Assembly (NCBI GenBank): GCA_964409905.1 | Contig: CAYPET010000005.1 | Location: 62,001-126,000 of the forward strand | Direction of reading: 5' to 3' | DNA: 64,000 bases | Source: JAGNRR01 sp964409905 | GTDB taxonomy: Bacteria; Bacteroidota; Bacteroidia; Chitinophagales; Chitinophagaceae | Shown: positions 17,961-27,284 of the stretch, piece after piece | How positions within the stretch are numbered: position 1 is the first letter of the stretch | How the letters are laid out: each line of letters begins with the position of its first letter | Made by a program: the position numbers and the translations under genes | The notes under the pieces: model-generated | What the model was told of the DNA's origin: nothing | Database searches by the model: none | What the model saw: the letters and a program-made list of their open reading frames with translations, nothing else

Positions 17961-19205
17961 AGTTACTACTTGGCTGTAAATCTTTTAGTTTTTCAATATA
18001 TGATGATGAACTAAAGTATTTGTGCAAGCGATTCATGTTGCCGGGGTCTTCGATATGGCTGAACATATCTCGGATGAATAAATAACGCCCAATTTGGGTA
18101 TCAAAGTATCCTAAGAGCACACCTATTTTATTGATATTAATGCAGTTCGCAACAATCTTACGCTTTAGAAAGTTTGCTCGTGCTTCATCATCAAATTTTT
18201 TCGAAAGTCTATTGGTCCAATCTGAAATTTTTGATGCACTTACACTTTGTGGACAGTTTGTATTTCTGACAATATTATTTATAGGAGTACTATTTGGTTC
18301 AATATCAGATTTTACTTGCTCTGCAGCAGTTTTATTATCTCCTGAGGCCTGCTTTAATTGCCTGGAATTCGCAATGCTACCGACATTCTTTACTCTTGAT
18401 AACTGTTGATTGCCATTGCCTCTAGTTAGAAAACTTTTCTCTTTGCTTTTATTAGCAGATTGAGTTGACAGATTTAGCTTAGATTGATTCGTTTTTTGAG
18501 GAGTCGCTGTTTGTCTTTTTTGTTCCGAACTAGTTTTTTAGCCATTCGTCTTTCCTTGGCGTAATCTTTATAACGGCTATTGCTTGTTTGCTCATTCTTG
18601 GTTTCGTTGATATCGGACCTTTGAATAGGCGTGGATTTATCAATATTTTCGGCAAATGAATCTTTCTCTCTAGGCTCAAAGCGGATGACTTCAACTGTTA
18701 CGATTTCGTTTGTTACGATTTCGTTTTGTTTCTGAATTCTTTCTTCTTTTGAGGGTGTTTGATTTATTGATTGGCTTTTTTTGGAAACTTCCACTTTCTC
18801 TATGCTTTTATTTTCCGCCAACTGAGCCTTAATACTTGTTGTGTTCTTATCAATAGTATTATTAGATATGAGTTAATTGTTTAATACATTCTGCAATACA
18901 AATTGGTTATTTGCTATGCGAGATAATTTTAACCCTTGGGACTCTCCAGTATTAAAAATGGTGAATGTTTGGCGTTTATACTGGTGGTTCTCAAAATCTA
19001 CTGTCAAGGTATTGGTGCCAGATTGTAAGTCTTTGCCTGGGATAATGAAGTACCCTTTTTCTACATTTTTCAGTAATCGGTTGTTGATACTGACAGTTAC
19101 GGCAAGATTTTTTGGCAATTCCAGATATACGTAGCCATTCTTCTTCTGAGCTGCGACTGGAAAGCAACTGCTCCAAACAACAAAGAAGAGGAATATATTT
19201 TTCAT
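17959..19205 (-). pseudogene. DUF4476-domain secreted protein, broken by one stop and one frameshift
   Basis: The original product had a signal peptide (1-19, PVAAQ), an N-terminal beta-rich PEGA-like domain, a long Ser/Lys/Glu-rich linker, and a C-terminal DUF4476 domain (about 17960-18290), recognisable by ILLGYFDTQIG-like and SSSYIEKLKDL-like segments. Two lesions break it. The first is an in-frame TAA at 18873-18875, after which the same frame stays open past 18540. The second is a frameshift between 18474 and 18540, where three A6 runs occur (minus strand); one extra A would restore the frame through to the TAA at 17959-17961. The surviving pieces are 18873-19205, 18474-18872 and 17959-18537. 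The middle piece has no ATG start (only TTG), supporting decay rather than separate genes. It is third in line after the DUF2723 and biotin-carrier genes. Confidence 0.8.
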
Positions 19206-19217
19206 TTTAGGTATGTT

Positions 19218-19724
19218 TTAATCAAAAACAATGAGTTCTTGGTTTTTATCTACCGTGTCACCCTCTTTAATGAGTATTTTCTTAATGGTGGCATCGTCAG
19301 GTGCTTTAAAAATATTCTCCATTTTCATTGCTTCTAAAATAAATAATGGGTCGCCACCCTTTACAGAATCGCCGGCTTTTACTAGGGTTTTCAAAATTAG
19401 TCCTGGCATAGGTGCTTTAATATTATTGGCCTTTGTCAGTATTTTGGTATCAATGCCTAATGCTAACATTTTTTGATCAATAGGTTCCAAAAGGTCTACT
19501 ACAAATTCTTTTTGATGCAGTGATAAGACTATTTGTTTTTTATCATGATCTATACTTTGAATGATACCTTCGTGTGTTTGGCCTTTACTATCAATTATTT
19601 CCACAATTCGATTGTCGAGAGAATCCTGTGTAAGGATAAATGTCTCTGTGCCAACCTGCCATTGATTTGACTCAGTGCGAATGACTTCGAATTGTTCATT
19701 ATTTGATGTTGCCTGATACTTCAT
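19218..19724 (-). CDS. Biotin carboxyl carrier-type protein
   Basis: A 168-residue biotinyl protein. The C-terminal half is a biotinyl/lipoyl-attachment domain: IKAPMPGLILKTLVKAGD followed by LFILEAMKMENIF, with the biotin-accepting lysine at K134. The N-terminal half resembles the linker found in propionyl-CoA/pyruvate/oxaloacetate-type carboxylase carriers of Bacteroidota. It would carry carboxyl groups between biotin carboxylase and carboxyltransferase subunits, but no such subunit is encoded nearby. It follows the DUF2723 gene by 6 bases. Confidence 0.85.
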   Translation of the reverse strand: MKYQATSNNEQFEVIRTESNQWQVGTETFILTQDSLDNRIVEIIDSKGQTHEGIIQSIDHDKKQIVLSLHQKEFVVDLLEPIDQKMLALGIDTKILTKANNIKAPMPGLILKTLVKAGDSVKGGDPLFILEAMKMENIFKAPDDATIKKILIKEGDTVDKNQELIVFD

Positions 19725-19730
19725 GATATG

Positions 19731-22700
19731 TTATTGAGGTGGTGCGAATTGCTGCGGTGCTGATGGCAATCTCGTTGTGATATCGGCCAGAGCTTTTTGA
19801 AGTTTATCAGCAATAGGTTTCATGTCGTTGATAACAGCACTCTGTGCTAAAAATCCTAAAACAGTTCTGCAAAAATCTGTTTGTGAAAATGCATTCGTCC
19901 CCGGAGCCTTGTCAGCTTCACGCAAGGTGTTAAAATAATCAACTTGTTTGTTACTGTAATCTATAATTTGATCCATGAGTTTTTCGGCCTGTTCTTTAGC
20001 TCCTGCCTTCATGTATGTATCCGCAATTAAGATAAGCGCTTTGTCTTCTTGGGTAATAGCCAGAGGGTATGATTTCTCATGTATATTTTTCATTAGATGA
20101 TCCATCACTTTAATAGCCTCAGCTTTTTTACCATTTCGAATAAAATTATCAGCAATTTGGAAACAAGCCACTCGAATACCGTTGAGCATTCTTCTGTTGG
20201 TTTGGTTGTAATATACAGTTCCCAATTGCGCATTACCGAATTTCAAATCGTTCATTACCCAATCTAAACATCTTTTTTCGTTAAATGCTAATGGGGTTAT
20301 GGTGCTTGAGCCGGGGGTTCTATATGGAACTAATTTAAACACCAAGCCCTCTAATTCAAGGTATTCTCCAAGCCCTTCATAATGATTCTGATCTATAGAA
20401 TTGGCAAAATAAATGGGGCGTTTCCAATCGTTGGCAGCCAAAATATTCAGCAATGCCAAATCATTTTTAAGTGCATAGTCTCTTGGCAATGTAAAGGATA
20501 CGCGTTCCTCGGTATTATTGAGTATTGAATCTCGACCCGATAAAATACCACTTGCTTTAATGTTGTCTTTATTGATGGGAATACTGAAATTTTTAATCGG
20601 CAAAACGGCTGCGCCCATTCGAGATTTGTTTTGGGTTAGGTATTGCATTACCTCCTTTAAGTCGTAATAAGCATTCGCATCAACTTTGGGTGAGGCCTGA
20701 TATTGCGCCTGATTTAAATTGTTGCCTCGGTAATCCTCCGGTTTCCATACCATTGGTATTGCACCCGCTTCGTTTACAGCCCAGTTTAATTGGTCAATAT
20801 ACCAATCTATACCCAACAAGCTTAAATTAATAATTCGTACGTCGGGGCGCACACCTTTTACTTCTTGAGCAAACCATAGTGGATAGGTGTCGTTATCGCC
20901 TTCGGTAAACAATATGGCATTTTTATCCAAAGATTGCAAGTAGTTGGTCGCGGTATCACGAGCCAATGTTTTTTGTGATCTGTCATGATCATCCCAACCT
21001 TTGGCTGCCATCATTACAGGTACGGCTAGTAAACAAGCTACAATTGCCAGATAAGTGGCCATACTGCCTTTTAGTATAGTTGAAACCCAATCGCGAACCA
21101 TAAGTAAACCCAATCCTATCCAAATGGCAAATGCATAAGTAGCACCTGCATAGGCATAATCCCTTTCACGTGGTTGCATCGGGGTGTTGTTTAAATAAAT
21201 TACAATGGCTAAACCTGTAAAGAAAAACAATAACCCTACTACAAAGGCGTTTTTCTTGTCATGTTTTATTTGGTACAGAATACCCAAGATGCCAAGAATG
21301 AAGGGTAAGAAGTAGAATTCATTACGAGCTTTACTTTTTGAGTAAATGTCTGGTGCTTTATCAATATCACCCCTTCCAAATAGGTTGTTATCAATAAATT
21401 TAATACCTGAAAGCCAATTGCTATTCTGAGGCTCTCCGATGATATTTTGGAAGTCATTCTGACGACCAATATAATTCCAACAGAAATAACGCCACCACAT
21501 TTGATTCACTTGATAACCCATGAAGAATTTTAAGTTGTCTGCAGCTGATGGCTCTTCGCCATTATTCAAGCCAAGATAATTTTGATAAAATGCTACATGC
21601 GATTCGCTGTTACCATCCCAAATACGCGGGAATACCCGTGTGCTACCTTCAGGGTAAATGTATTCGTCACGTTTTGGCCCTAATTCTTCATATTTGTCTT
21701 TCCCTTTCCAGTATTGCATACTGCCTTCTTTTACATTAATAGGTTTTGATGTGTAGTCTGGTCCTGTTAGGTGGGGGATACTTCCGTATTGTGCACGTCC
21801 TAAATAGTCCACCAATGCAAAGGCATTATCAGGGTTAGTCATATCAATTGGCACGTCAGCGTTAGATCGTATCACAGTTTGGAAATAGGAAGAATAACCT
21901 ATCAAAATAAAAATGAAAGCTAGTGTGCCCAAGTGCAGGTAATATTTACCGTTTCGTTTTGCATACATTAATAAAAACACGGATAGTGCCGCAAGCAAAG
22001 CAAGCACAAAATATACCCCAGAATTAAATGGTAAGCCAAGTGAGTTAACAAACTTAACGTCAAACCATGCCATAATTTTTGGAACGTATTGTATTACACC
22101 GATTTGAACAATACCTGTAATAGCGCAACCGATCAAAAAGGCAATCAAGGTGCCCATTGGGCTGAATTTGAATTTCTTAAAGTAATACACCATTACAATT
22201 GCTGGAATGGTCAATAGATTCAATAAGTGCACACCTACAGACAAACCAATCACAAAGGCTATGAAAATAATCCAGCGGTCAGCAATTTTTGAACCAGCCG
22301 ATACTCGATCCTCCCATTTGAGTATGGCCCAGAACACAAGTGCTGTAAGCAATGAAGACATTGCATAAACCTCTGCTTCTACAGCCGAAAACCAAAACGT
22401 ATCTGAAAAAGTATAGGCTAATGCACCTATAACGCCGGCGCCCATAATAGCTGCTATAGCATTAGCCGAAAAGGTTTCGTCTTGGCTGTGCTGTAATGCA
22501 ATGCGACGAGCAAAGTGGGTAATCGTCCAAAAGAGAAATAAAATTGTAAAACCACTGGAAAGCGCAGAAACCGAGTTGATAGCTAAATGTTCGTTACCAT
22601 TTCCAAAAATGATGGCAAAGAATCTGCCAATTAATAAAAATAATGGAGCACCAGGCGAATGCACTACTTCAAGTTTTACGGCACCGGCAGCAAATTCGCC

Positions 22701-22805
22701 ACAATCCCAAAAACTGATCGTCCCTTCCATTGTCATTAAATACACAAGGCACGCAAAAATTCCAACGGCCCAGCCTGTAATGTTATTTATCTTATTATAA
22801 CTCAT
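19731..22805 (-). CDS. DUF2723 multi-pass membrane protein
   Basis: A 1024-residue integral membrane protein of the DUF2723 family, found mainly in Bacteroidota and related to protein O-mannosyltransferase-type GT-C glycosyltransferases. The first ~600 residues hold about a dozen hydrophobic helices; the opening segment contains FWDCGEFAAGAVKLEVVHSP with the conserved Asp/Glu and HSPGAPLF typical of the family. The C-terminal part is soluble and includes helical TPR-like repeats. It may glycosylate exported proteins, an inference from the fold. The ATG at 22805 is chosen over 22829 because the membrane segment follows directly. It heads the unit with the biotin carrier and the broken DUF4476 gene. 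Confidence 0.85.
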   Translation of the reverse strand: MSYNKINNITGWAVGIFACLVYLMTMEGTISFWDCGEFAAGAVKLEVVHSPGAPLFLLIGRFFAIIFGNGNEHLAINSVSALSSGFTILFLFWTITHFARRIALQHSQDETFSANAIAAIMGAGVIGALAYTFSDTFWFSAVEAEVYAMSSLLTALVFWAILKWEDRVSAGSKIADRWIIFIAFVIGLSVGVHLLNLLTIPAIVMVYYFKKFKFSPMGTLIAFLIGCAITGIVQIGVIQYVPKIMAWFDVKFVNSLGLPFNSGVYFVLALLAALSVFLLMYAKRNGKYYLHLGTLAFIFILIGYSSYFQTVIRSNADVPIDMTNPDNAFALVDYLGRAQYGSIPHLTGPDYTSKPINVKEGSMQYWKGKDKYEELGPKRDEYIYPEGSTRVFPRIWDGNSESHVAFYQNYLGLNNGEEPSAADNLKFFMGYQVNQMWWRYFCWNYIGRQNDFQNIIGEPQNSNWLSGIKFIDNNLFGRGDIDKAPDIYSKSKARNEFYFLPFILGILGILYQIKHDKKNAFVVGLLFFFTGLAIVIYLNNTPMQPRERDYAYAGATYAFAIWIGLGLLMVRDWVSTILKGSMATYLAIVACLLAVPVMMAAKGWDDHDRSQKTLARDTATNYLQSLDKNAILFTEGDNDTYPLWFAQEVKGVRPDVRIINLSLLGIDWYIDQLNWAVNEAGAIPMVWKPEDYRGNNLNQAQYQASPKVDANAYYDLKEVMQYLTQNKSRMGAAVLPIKNFSIPINKDNIKASGILSGRDSILNNTEERVSFTLPRDYALKNDLALLNILAANDWKRPIYFANSIDQNHYEGLGEYLELEGLVFKLVPYRTPGSSTITPLAFNEKRCLDWVMNDLKFGNAQLGTVYYNQTNRRMLNGIRVACFQIADNFIRNGKKAEAIKVMDHLMKNIHEKSYPLAITQEDKALILIADTYMKAGAKEQAEKLMDQIIDYSNKQVDYFNTLREADKAPGTNAFSQTDFCRTVLGFLAQSAVINDMKPIADKLQKALADITTRLPSAPQQFAPPQ

Positions 22806-22867
22806 TTTTCTCAGAGGATTAAGCAACAAATATAATTATTTGAGGATGAGTTCGGTGCTTAGAGTCG

Positions 22868-24127
22868 TTAAATAATGGTCTTTTTATAACGAAAACCAAG
22901 TTTGGCTAATTGTTCTAAAAAACCAGGGAATGATTTGTCTATACATTTTACATCGTCTAATAAAATTTCATATCCCAAAACGGCTAATAAACTGAAGGAC
23001 ATGGCTATTCGATGATCTTGAAAGGTGTTAATTTGAATCGATTTATTGACACTTAAGTTATGATGCGGGTTGAACCAGATTTCTCCATGCTGTTCTTGTA
23101 GCTCAATACCAAATTTTTGTAAATTCAGTTGAATAGCTTTTATCCTGTCACTTTCCTTGTACTTCAAGTGTTCTAGACCCGTAAATCGAATATCAGTTTG
23201 CGAAAATGCCGCTGCCACAATGATTGGAATAGCAATATCAGGATAATTCGATAGATCAATAATTCTATTGGATTGATGAAGCGCTTCGACGCTGCGAATA
23301 TGACAACCATCTGTTTCAAACTGGCTCTTGATGCCAAATTGCTCACACAAATGTATTATCTGCTTATCACCTTGCAGATCATGCTTATCTAGACCTAACA
23401 GTAAGAATCCCCGAATGTTGGGTTCTAGCAGAAGTAATGAATAAAAAAATGATGCGCTGCTCCAGTCATATTCCACCTTGATATCACGGGCAGTTATTTT
23501 TTGCTCAGGTATTACTATTCGATTTTTTTGAAAAGAACTCTTGATACCAAGATTAGCGAGCAAATTCAGGGTTAAATCAATATAGGGTTTTGACAGAATT
23601 GGCGTTGAAATACTAAGGTCCAGGCCGCCTTTAATAGTATGACCTATTAAACACAAACCACTAATAAATTGACTCGAAAAACTACCTCGAATACGCAATG
23701 GAGTACCATTGAGCTTTGTCCCTCGAATATACAGACCGCATTTTTGATTATCCTTGTATTCGAAATACACGGTTGCGCCAAGTTGATTAAGGTTATCAAT
23801 CAGGTCATCCATTGGCCGATTTAATAATCTGTTCGTCCCGGTAAGCCGAAATGTTTTACCCTCATTTGAAGCGCATAGGCAGGCCATGAACCGAAAAACA
23901 GTGCCAGCATCTGAACAGTAAATGTCCTCGGATAGTGGCTCTTGACTGAGAATGTTAGCCATAAGTTGAGTATCGTTTGCGGCCGATAAATTACCTATTT
24001 TGAAATTGCCTTCACTTAGAAATTGCAATAGCAGTAGTCTATTAGAAATACTCTTTGACGCTGGTAATGCTATAGAAACACAATTATTTTGTCTATTTGA
24101 GTGGTAAGAGATGCTATGACAATACAT
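22868..24127 (-). CDS. aroA: 3-phosphoshikimate 1-carboxyvinyltransferase (EPSP synthase)
   Basis: EPSP synthase transfers enolpyruvate from PEP to shikimate 3-phosphate, the sixth step of chorismate synthesis. The 419-residue protein has the family signatures LPASKSISNRLL near the start, a nucleotide/substrate loop DAGTVFRFM, and KESDRIKAI near residue 330. The ATG at 24127 is preferred over a TTG at 24133. It overlaps the end of aroB by 14 bases and is the last gene of a coupled four-gene chain. Confidence 0.93.
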   Translation of the reverse strand: MYCHSISYHSNRQNNCVSIALPASKSISNRLLLLQFLSEGNFKIGNLSAANDTQLMANILSQEPLSEDIYCSDAGTVFRFMACLCASNEGKTFRLTGTNRLLNRPMDDLIDNLNQLGATVYFEYKDNQKCGLYIRGTKLNGTPLRIRGSFSSQFISGLCLIGHTIKGGLDLSISTPILSKPYIDLTLNLLANLGIKSSFQKNRIVIPEQKITARDIKVEYDWSSASFFYSLLLLEPNIRGFLLLGLDKHDLQGDKQIIHLCEQFGIKSQFETDGCHIRSVEALHQSNRIIDLSNYPDIAIPIIVAAAFSQTDIRFTGLEHLKYKESDRIKAIQLNLQKFGIELQEQHGEIWFNPHHNLSVNKSIQINTFQDHRIAMSFSLLAVLGYEILLDDVKCIDKSFPGFLEQLAKLGFRYKKTII

Positions 24128-25130
24128 TTTCAATCTGTTCTATACTTATACCCACTTGAGCAACTGGTTCGGCTACATTTTTTAGTAAACTAAAACGTAT
24201 TTGATTATCATTTTTCTTATCCTGCCTTAAATAAGGCAACAACTGGGCTAGCTGATAACGGTTATCTAAATGGGGGAAGAATTTTTTCTTTACATCCTGC
24301 AGCATTAAACGTACTTCCGAAGGACAGTAGAAAAGGACTTCGGCTAGTTTTAATTCTTCAATCATACCCAATAAAACTGCCTCACCATGCAGAATTGGTC
24401 GCTTGTATTCTATATGATAAGATTCCAAAGCGTGGCCTATGGTGTGGCCAAAGTTTAAAAATTGCCTTTCTTTTTTATCGTAATAATCTTGTTGTACTAC
24501 TTGTAATTTGTAATCAATATTTTGCAATATGACATCTTTTGCAATCCAATCTGCTGCAGACCTTCTTTTGAGTATTTGTGTTAAGGCTTGCTTATTAAAA
24601 AGCAGCTCGTGCTTTATCATTTCTACCATACCGCTATGGAGCTCTGGCTTGGGCAAACTGGCTAAGAAGTCGACGTTAATGTAAATACATATTGGGTTTG
24701 CAAAAATGCCGATTTGATTTTTAGTGCCTTTCAAATTGATGCCCGTTTTGCCACCTATAGAGGCATCTATCATGCTTAATAAAGAGGTTGGCATATTCAT
24801 AAATTCAATACCGCGTTTATAATTAGCCGCACAAAAACCACCAATGTCAGTAATCATACCTCCTCCAATGTTAATGAGTAGTGCATTTTTACCTGCGCCA
24901 TGTCTGAGCAAACTATTCCATATTTTTTTGCATTTTTCAAGAGTTTTGGAGCCTTCGCCCGCTGGCAATACAATTCTTACCGAGTTCGACAATTCAGGTA
25001 AGGCTTGTATAATTAGTTTATAACAATGTAAAAGAGTGTTTTCGTCAAATAACAGAAAGCATTGTTGGCTAGGATATTTGGCCAGCACATTTTTTATAAT
25101 ATCCAAATCGGTAGTAGGCGTAGTCATCAT
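24114..25130 (-). CDS. aroB: 3-dehydroquinate synthase
   Basis: AroB converts DAHP to 3-dehydroquinate, the second shikimate-pathway step, with NAD+ and a divalent metal. The 338 residues contain the NAD-binding NIGGGMITDIGGFCAANYKR, the metal-binding region with EMIKHE, and NFGHTIGHALES plus HGEAV near residues 225-250, giving the His ligands. Its first ATG overlaps the ABM gene stop and its 3' end overlaps aroA. The dehydroquinase (aroQ) lies about 10 kb away at 35.6 kb. Confidence 0.93.
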   Translation of the reverse strand: MMTTPTTDLDIIKNVLAKYPSQQCFLLFDENTLLHCYKLIIQALPELSNSVRIVLPAGEGSKTLEKCKKIWNSLLRHGAGKNALLINIGGGMITDIGGFCAANYKRGIEFMNMPTSLLSMIDASIGGKTGINLKGTKNQIGIFANPICIYINVDFLASLPKPELHSGMVEMIKHELLFNKQALTQILKRRSAADWIAKDVILQNIDYKLQVVQQDYYDKKERQFLNFGHTIGHALESYHIEYKRPILHGEAVLLGMIEELKLAEVLFYCPSEVRLMLQDVKKKFFPHLDNRYQLAQLLPYLRQDKKNDNQIRFSLLKNVAEPVAQVGISIEQIENVLS

Positions 25131-25420
25131 TTTGAATCAAATAAGGTGTCTACACTCCAGGCTGCTGCGGGTTCGCTAAACCATGCTTTTACAGTTTTCC
25201 ATGTTTCTATAAAAAGCAGGGAGGTGCGGTAATCTTGCAGCGCTTTGTCGTCTTTCCAAAAACTGTAAGTAAAAAATACCGCGGGGTTATCGAGGTCTCT
25301 GTGTAGTTTAAGCCTTTCGCAGCCCGGCATTGCTGTTATTTTACTATCAATTTTATTAAAATGATCAATAAAGTCATTGCAATGTTCAGGCTTAAAGGTC
25401 ATCTTTACTATTCGAATCAT
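25127..25420 (-). CDS. ABM-domain (antibiotic biosynthesis monooxygenase-like) protein
   Basis: A 97-residue ferredoxin-like dimeric-barrel protein. The pattern IVKMTFKPEHCNDFIDHF at the start and FFTYSFWKDDKALQDYRTS in the middle fits the ABM/YgiN family. Functions range from quinol or heme monooxygenases to unknown. It overlaps both neighbours by 4 bases (ATGA), lying between the SAM hydrolase and aroB genes, so it is made with shikimate enzymes; I cannot say whether it acts with them. Confidence 0.78.
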   Translation of the reverse strand: MIRIVKMTFKPEHCNDFIDHFNKIDSKITAMPGCERLKLHRDLDNPAVFFTYSFWKDDKALQDYRTSLLFIETWKTVKAWFSEPAAAWSVDTLFDSK

Positions 25421-26211
25421 AGAAAATTTATTGTGATGATTTTATAAGATTTAAGGACTTCATTGTGCGGTTTGAAGCCAAAAAGTCCTGCCGCATTGGA
25501 ATGATTCACTGCAATTTCTAACCAACCACTGGCATTGAAAAATGCTACTTTATTAAGATATTTCACGCTGTTGTAATCTGTTCCGATTTGATTTATTTCA
25601 TCTCCATTTGGAAATTGGATTACGAAATCTCTTCCTCTTCGATGTTCTTCGAAAGCGTCTTTTTTAAGGTTTAAAATAATATTTTCAAAACGGTCAATAT
25701 GAAGCACTCTCGCGATAATATTATCAGGGTTAAAAACACTTTCCAGCTCTTTTTCTTGCATTACATTTTCAATGTCCACTTGTTCTACTTCTTCGCTATA
25801 ACCCTCAAGGATAGAGCGAGCTGTTTCTGCCAGGTGCATCATGATTTGTGGAACGAGCATTTCACTAGGCGTTTTTTTTAATTTGAAAAGTTTAAATGGT
25901 CTGTCTGAAAACAAGTGAGGGATTGCGCCATTATCTGGAGCAAAAATGTGCTGCTGATTTTCGTAAACGTATAAAAAATCCTTACTTCCATGTCCATATA
26001 AATTGGCTAACATAAAATGTACAGATCCTGGTGGGAAAAAGGGTAGTGCTGAGCTAAACAAATAAATAGCATCAACTATACTAAATCGTTTAACCTGATG
26101 GCTGATATCAATAACTTCTGAAGCAGGTATTCGTTGTCGTGCAATGAGTTTGCAAATGCCAGGGTACTGACTTACTGTGCCAAAATCTGTTGTCAATGAA
26201 ACGAAAGTCAT
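25417..26211 (-). CDS. SAM hydrolase / SAM hydroxide adenosyltransferase (DUF62)
   Basis: A 264-residue member of the DUF62 family, which splits S-adenosylmethionine to adenosine and methionine using water as hydroxide. The N-terminus TFVSLTTDFGTVSQYPGICK carries the family DFG-type motif, IDISHQVKRFSI follows, and the C-terminal domain has NGDEINQIGTDYNSV and WLEIAVNHSNAAGLFG. It may set SAM levels. It heads the coupled chain with ABM, aroB and aroA. Confidence 0.87.
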   Translation of the reverse strand: MTFVSLTTDFGTVSQYPGICKLIARQRIPASEVIDISHQVKRFSIVDAIYLFSSALPFFPPGSVHFMLANLYGHGSKDFLYVYENQQHIFAPDNGAIPHLFSDRPFKLFKLKKTPSEMLVPQIMMHLAETARSILEGYSEEVEQVDIENVMQEKELESVFNPDNIIARVLHIDRFENIILNLKKDAFEEHRRGRDFVIQFPNGDEINQIGTDYNSVKYLNKVAFFNASGWLEIAVNHSNAAGLFGFKPHNEVLKSYKIITINFL

Positions 26212-26220
26212 AGTTGGCTA

Positions 26221-26228
26221 CAAATGTA
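26221..26228 (-). promoter_or_regulatory. -7 box upstream of the SAM hydrolase gene
   Basis: TACATTTG on the minus strand, 9 bases before the ATG. No TTG is present at the expected distance. Confidence 0.4.
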
Positions 26229-26276
26229 AGTACCATAGCGTATTTCTGTTGGCAGCCTTTACAATTATTCGAAATA

Positions 26277-26303
26277 AAAAACACCCCGAAGGACGGGGCG
26301 TTT
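26277..26303 (-). terminator. Terminator after rpsG
   Basis: On the minus strand an 8-base-pair GC-rich stem (ACGCCCCG / CGGGGTGT, one G-T pair) is followed by a T tract. It closes the rpsL-rpsG unit. Confidence 0.85.
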
Positions 26304-26326
26304 AAGAGGTTATTATTTTACTTTTA

Positions 26327-26794
26327 TTATCTACCGAAATGGGCAAATGCTTTGTTTGCATCGGCCATACGATGTGTATCTTCTTTCTTCTTCACTGCGT
26401 TACCTTCACCTTTTGAAGCAGCAATTAGCTCGTTGGCCAATTTTTCTGCCATTGATTTGCCGTTGCGCTCTCGGCTGAAACGAATAATCCACTTCATGCT
26501 CAACGAGATTTTGCGATCTTGACGAACTTCTGTAGGAATTTGAAATGTAGCTCCACCTATTCGACGGCTTCGCACCTCTACCTCTGGTGTTACGTTTATG
26601 ATGGCTTGCTTCCAAGTTTCATATCCGTCATTTTCAGTATCTTTTGAAATTTTGTCCAAGGCATTGTAAAATATTTTTTGAGCAATGCTTTTTTTCCCAT
26701 CCCACATCATACAATTAATGAAGCGAGTTACCTGCTTATCGTTATAGCGAGGATCTGGAGCTAAGGGTAATTTTTTTGCTGCTTGTTTTCTCAT
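26327..26794 (-). CDS. rpsG: 30S ribosomal protein S7
   Basis: S7 nucleates assembly of the 30S head and contacts tRNA and mRNA at the exit site. The 155 residues fit the family: RNDKQVTRFINCMMWDGKK near the start, GGATFQIPTEVR in the middle, and a basic C-terminus ending in RMADANKAFAHFGR. It follows rpsL by 19 bases. The fusA gene that usually follows in the str operon is absent; a terminator stands there instead. Confidence 0.96.
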   Translation of the reverse strand: MRKQAAKKLPLAPDPRYNDKQVTRFINCMMWDGKKSIAQKIFYNALDKISKDTENDGYETWKQAIINVTPEVEVRSRRIGGATFQIPTEVRQDRKISLSMKWIIRFSRERNGKSMAEKLANELIAASKGEGNAVKKKEDTHRMADANKAFAHFGR

Positions 26795-26813
26795 CAGAAA
26801 TGTGTATTAGCGG

Positions 26814-27194
26814 TTATTTTTTTACTTTTTCTCTTTTAGTACCATACTTAGATCGGCTTTGTTTACGATCTTTAACACCCGCAGTATCCAATACACCACG
26901 AAGAATATGATAACGCACACCTGGTAAATCTTTCACACGACCACCTCTAATTAAAACAATAGAGTGCTCTTGTAGGTTGTGACCTTCACCTGGGATGTAG
27001 GCAATTACCTCAATTTTATTGGTAAGGCGCACTTTAGCTACTTTACGCAAAGCCGAATTTGGCTTCTTTGGAGTAGTAGTATATACACGAGTACATACAC
27101 CTCTTTTTTGAGGCGAAGCGTCCAACGCACGGCTCTTTGAAGTTGTTTTAATTACTTTTCGTCCTTTACGAACGAGTTGATTAATAGTTGGCAT
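26814..27194 (-). CDS. rpsL: 30S ribosomal protein S12
   Basis: S12 lies at the decoding centre. The 126-residue protein has TTPKKPNSALRKVAKVRL and the second conserved loop GGRVKDLPGVRYHILRG. The lysines whose substitution commonly gives streptomycin resistance (in PKKPNS and GRVKDLPG) are the wild-type form. It is the first gene of the rpsL-rpsG unit, driven by a consensus promoter just upstream. Confidence 0.96.
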   Translation of the reverse strand: MPTINQLVRKGRKVIKTTSKSRALDASPQKRGVCTRVYTTTPKKPNSALRKVAKVRLTNKIEVIAYIPGEGHNLQEHSIVLIRGGRVKDLPGVRYHILRGVLDTAGVKDRKQSRSKYGTKREKVKK

Positions 27195-27222
27195 ACTATG
27201 ATCTTAGATTTTTAAAGGACGG

Positions 27223-27252
27223 CAAAGGTATATGAATTCAATAAAAAAACAA
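27223..27252 (-). promoter_or_regulatory. Promoter of rpsL-rpsG
   Basis: Minus strand: TTG (27250-27252), exactly 19 bases, then TACCTTTG (27223-27230), about 28 bases before the rpsL ATG. A full phylum-consensus match. Confidence 0.75.
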
Positions 27253-27284
27253 GCATTTTCATCCAAAATTCAGCCATATATGTG

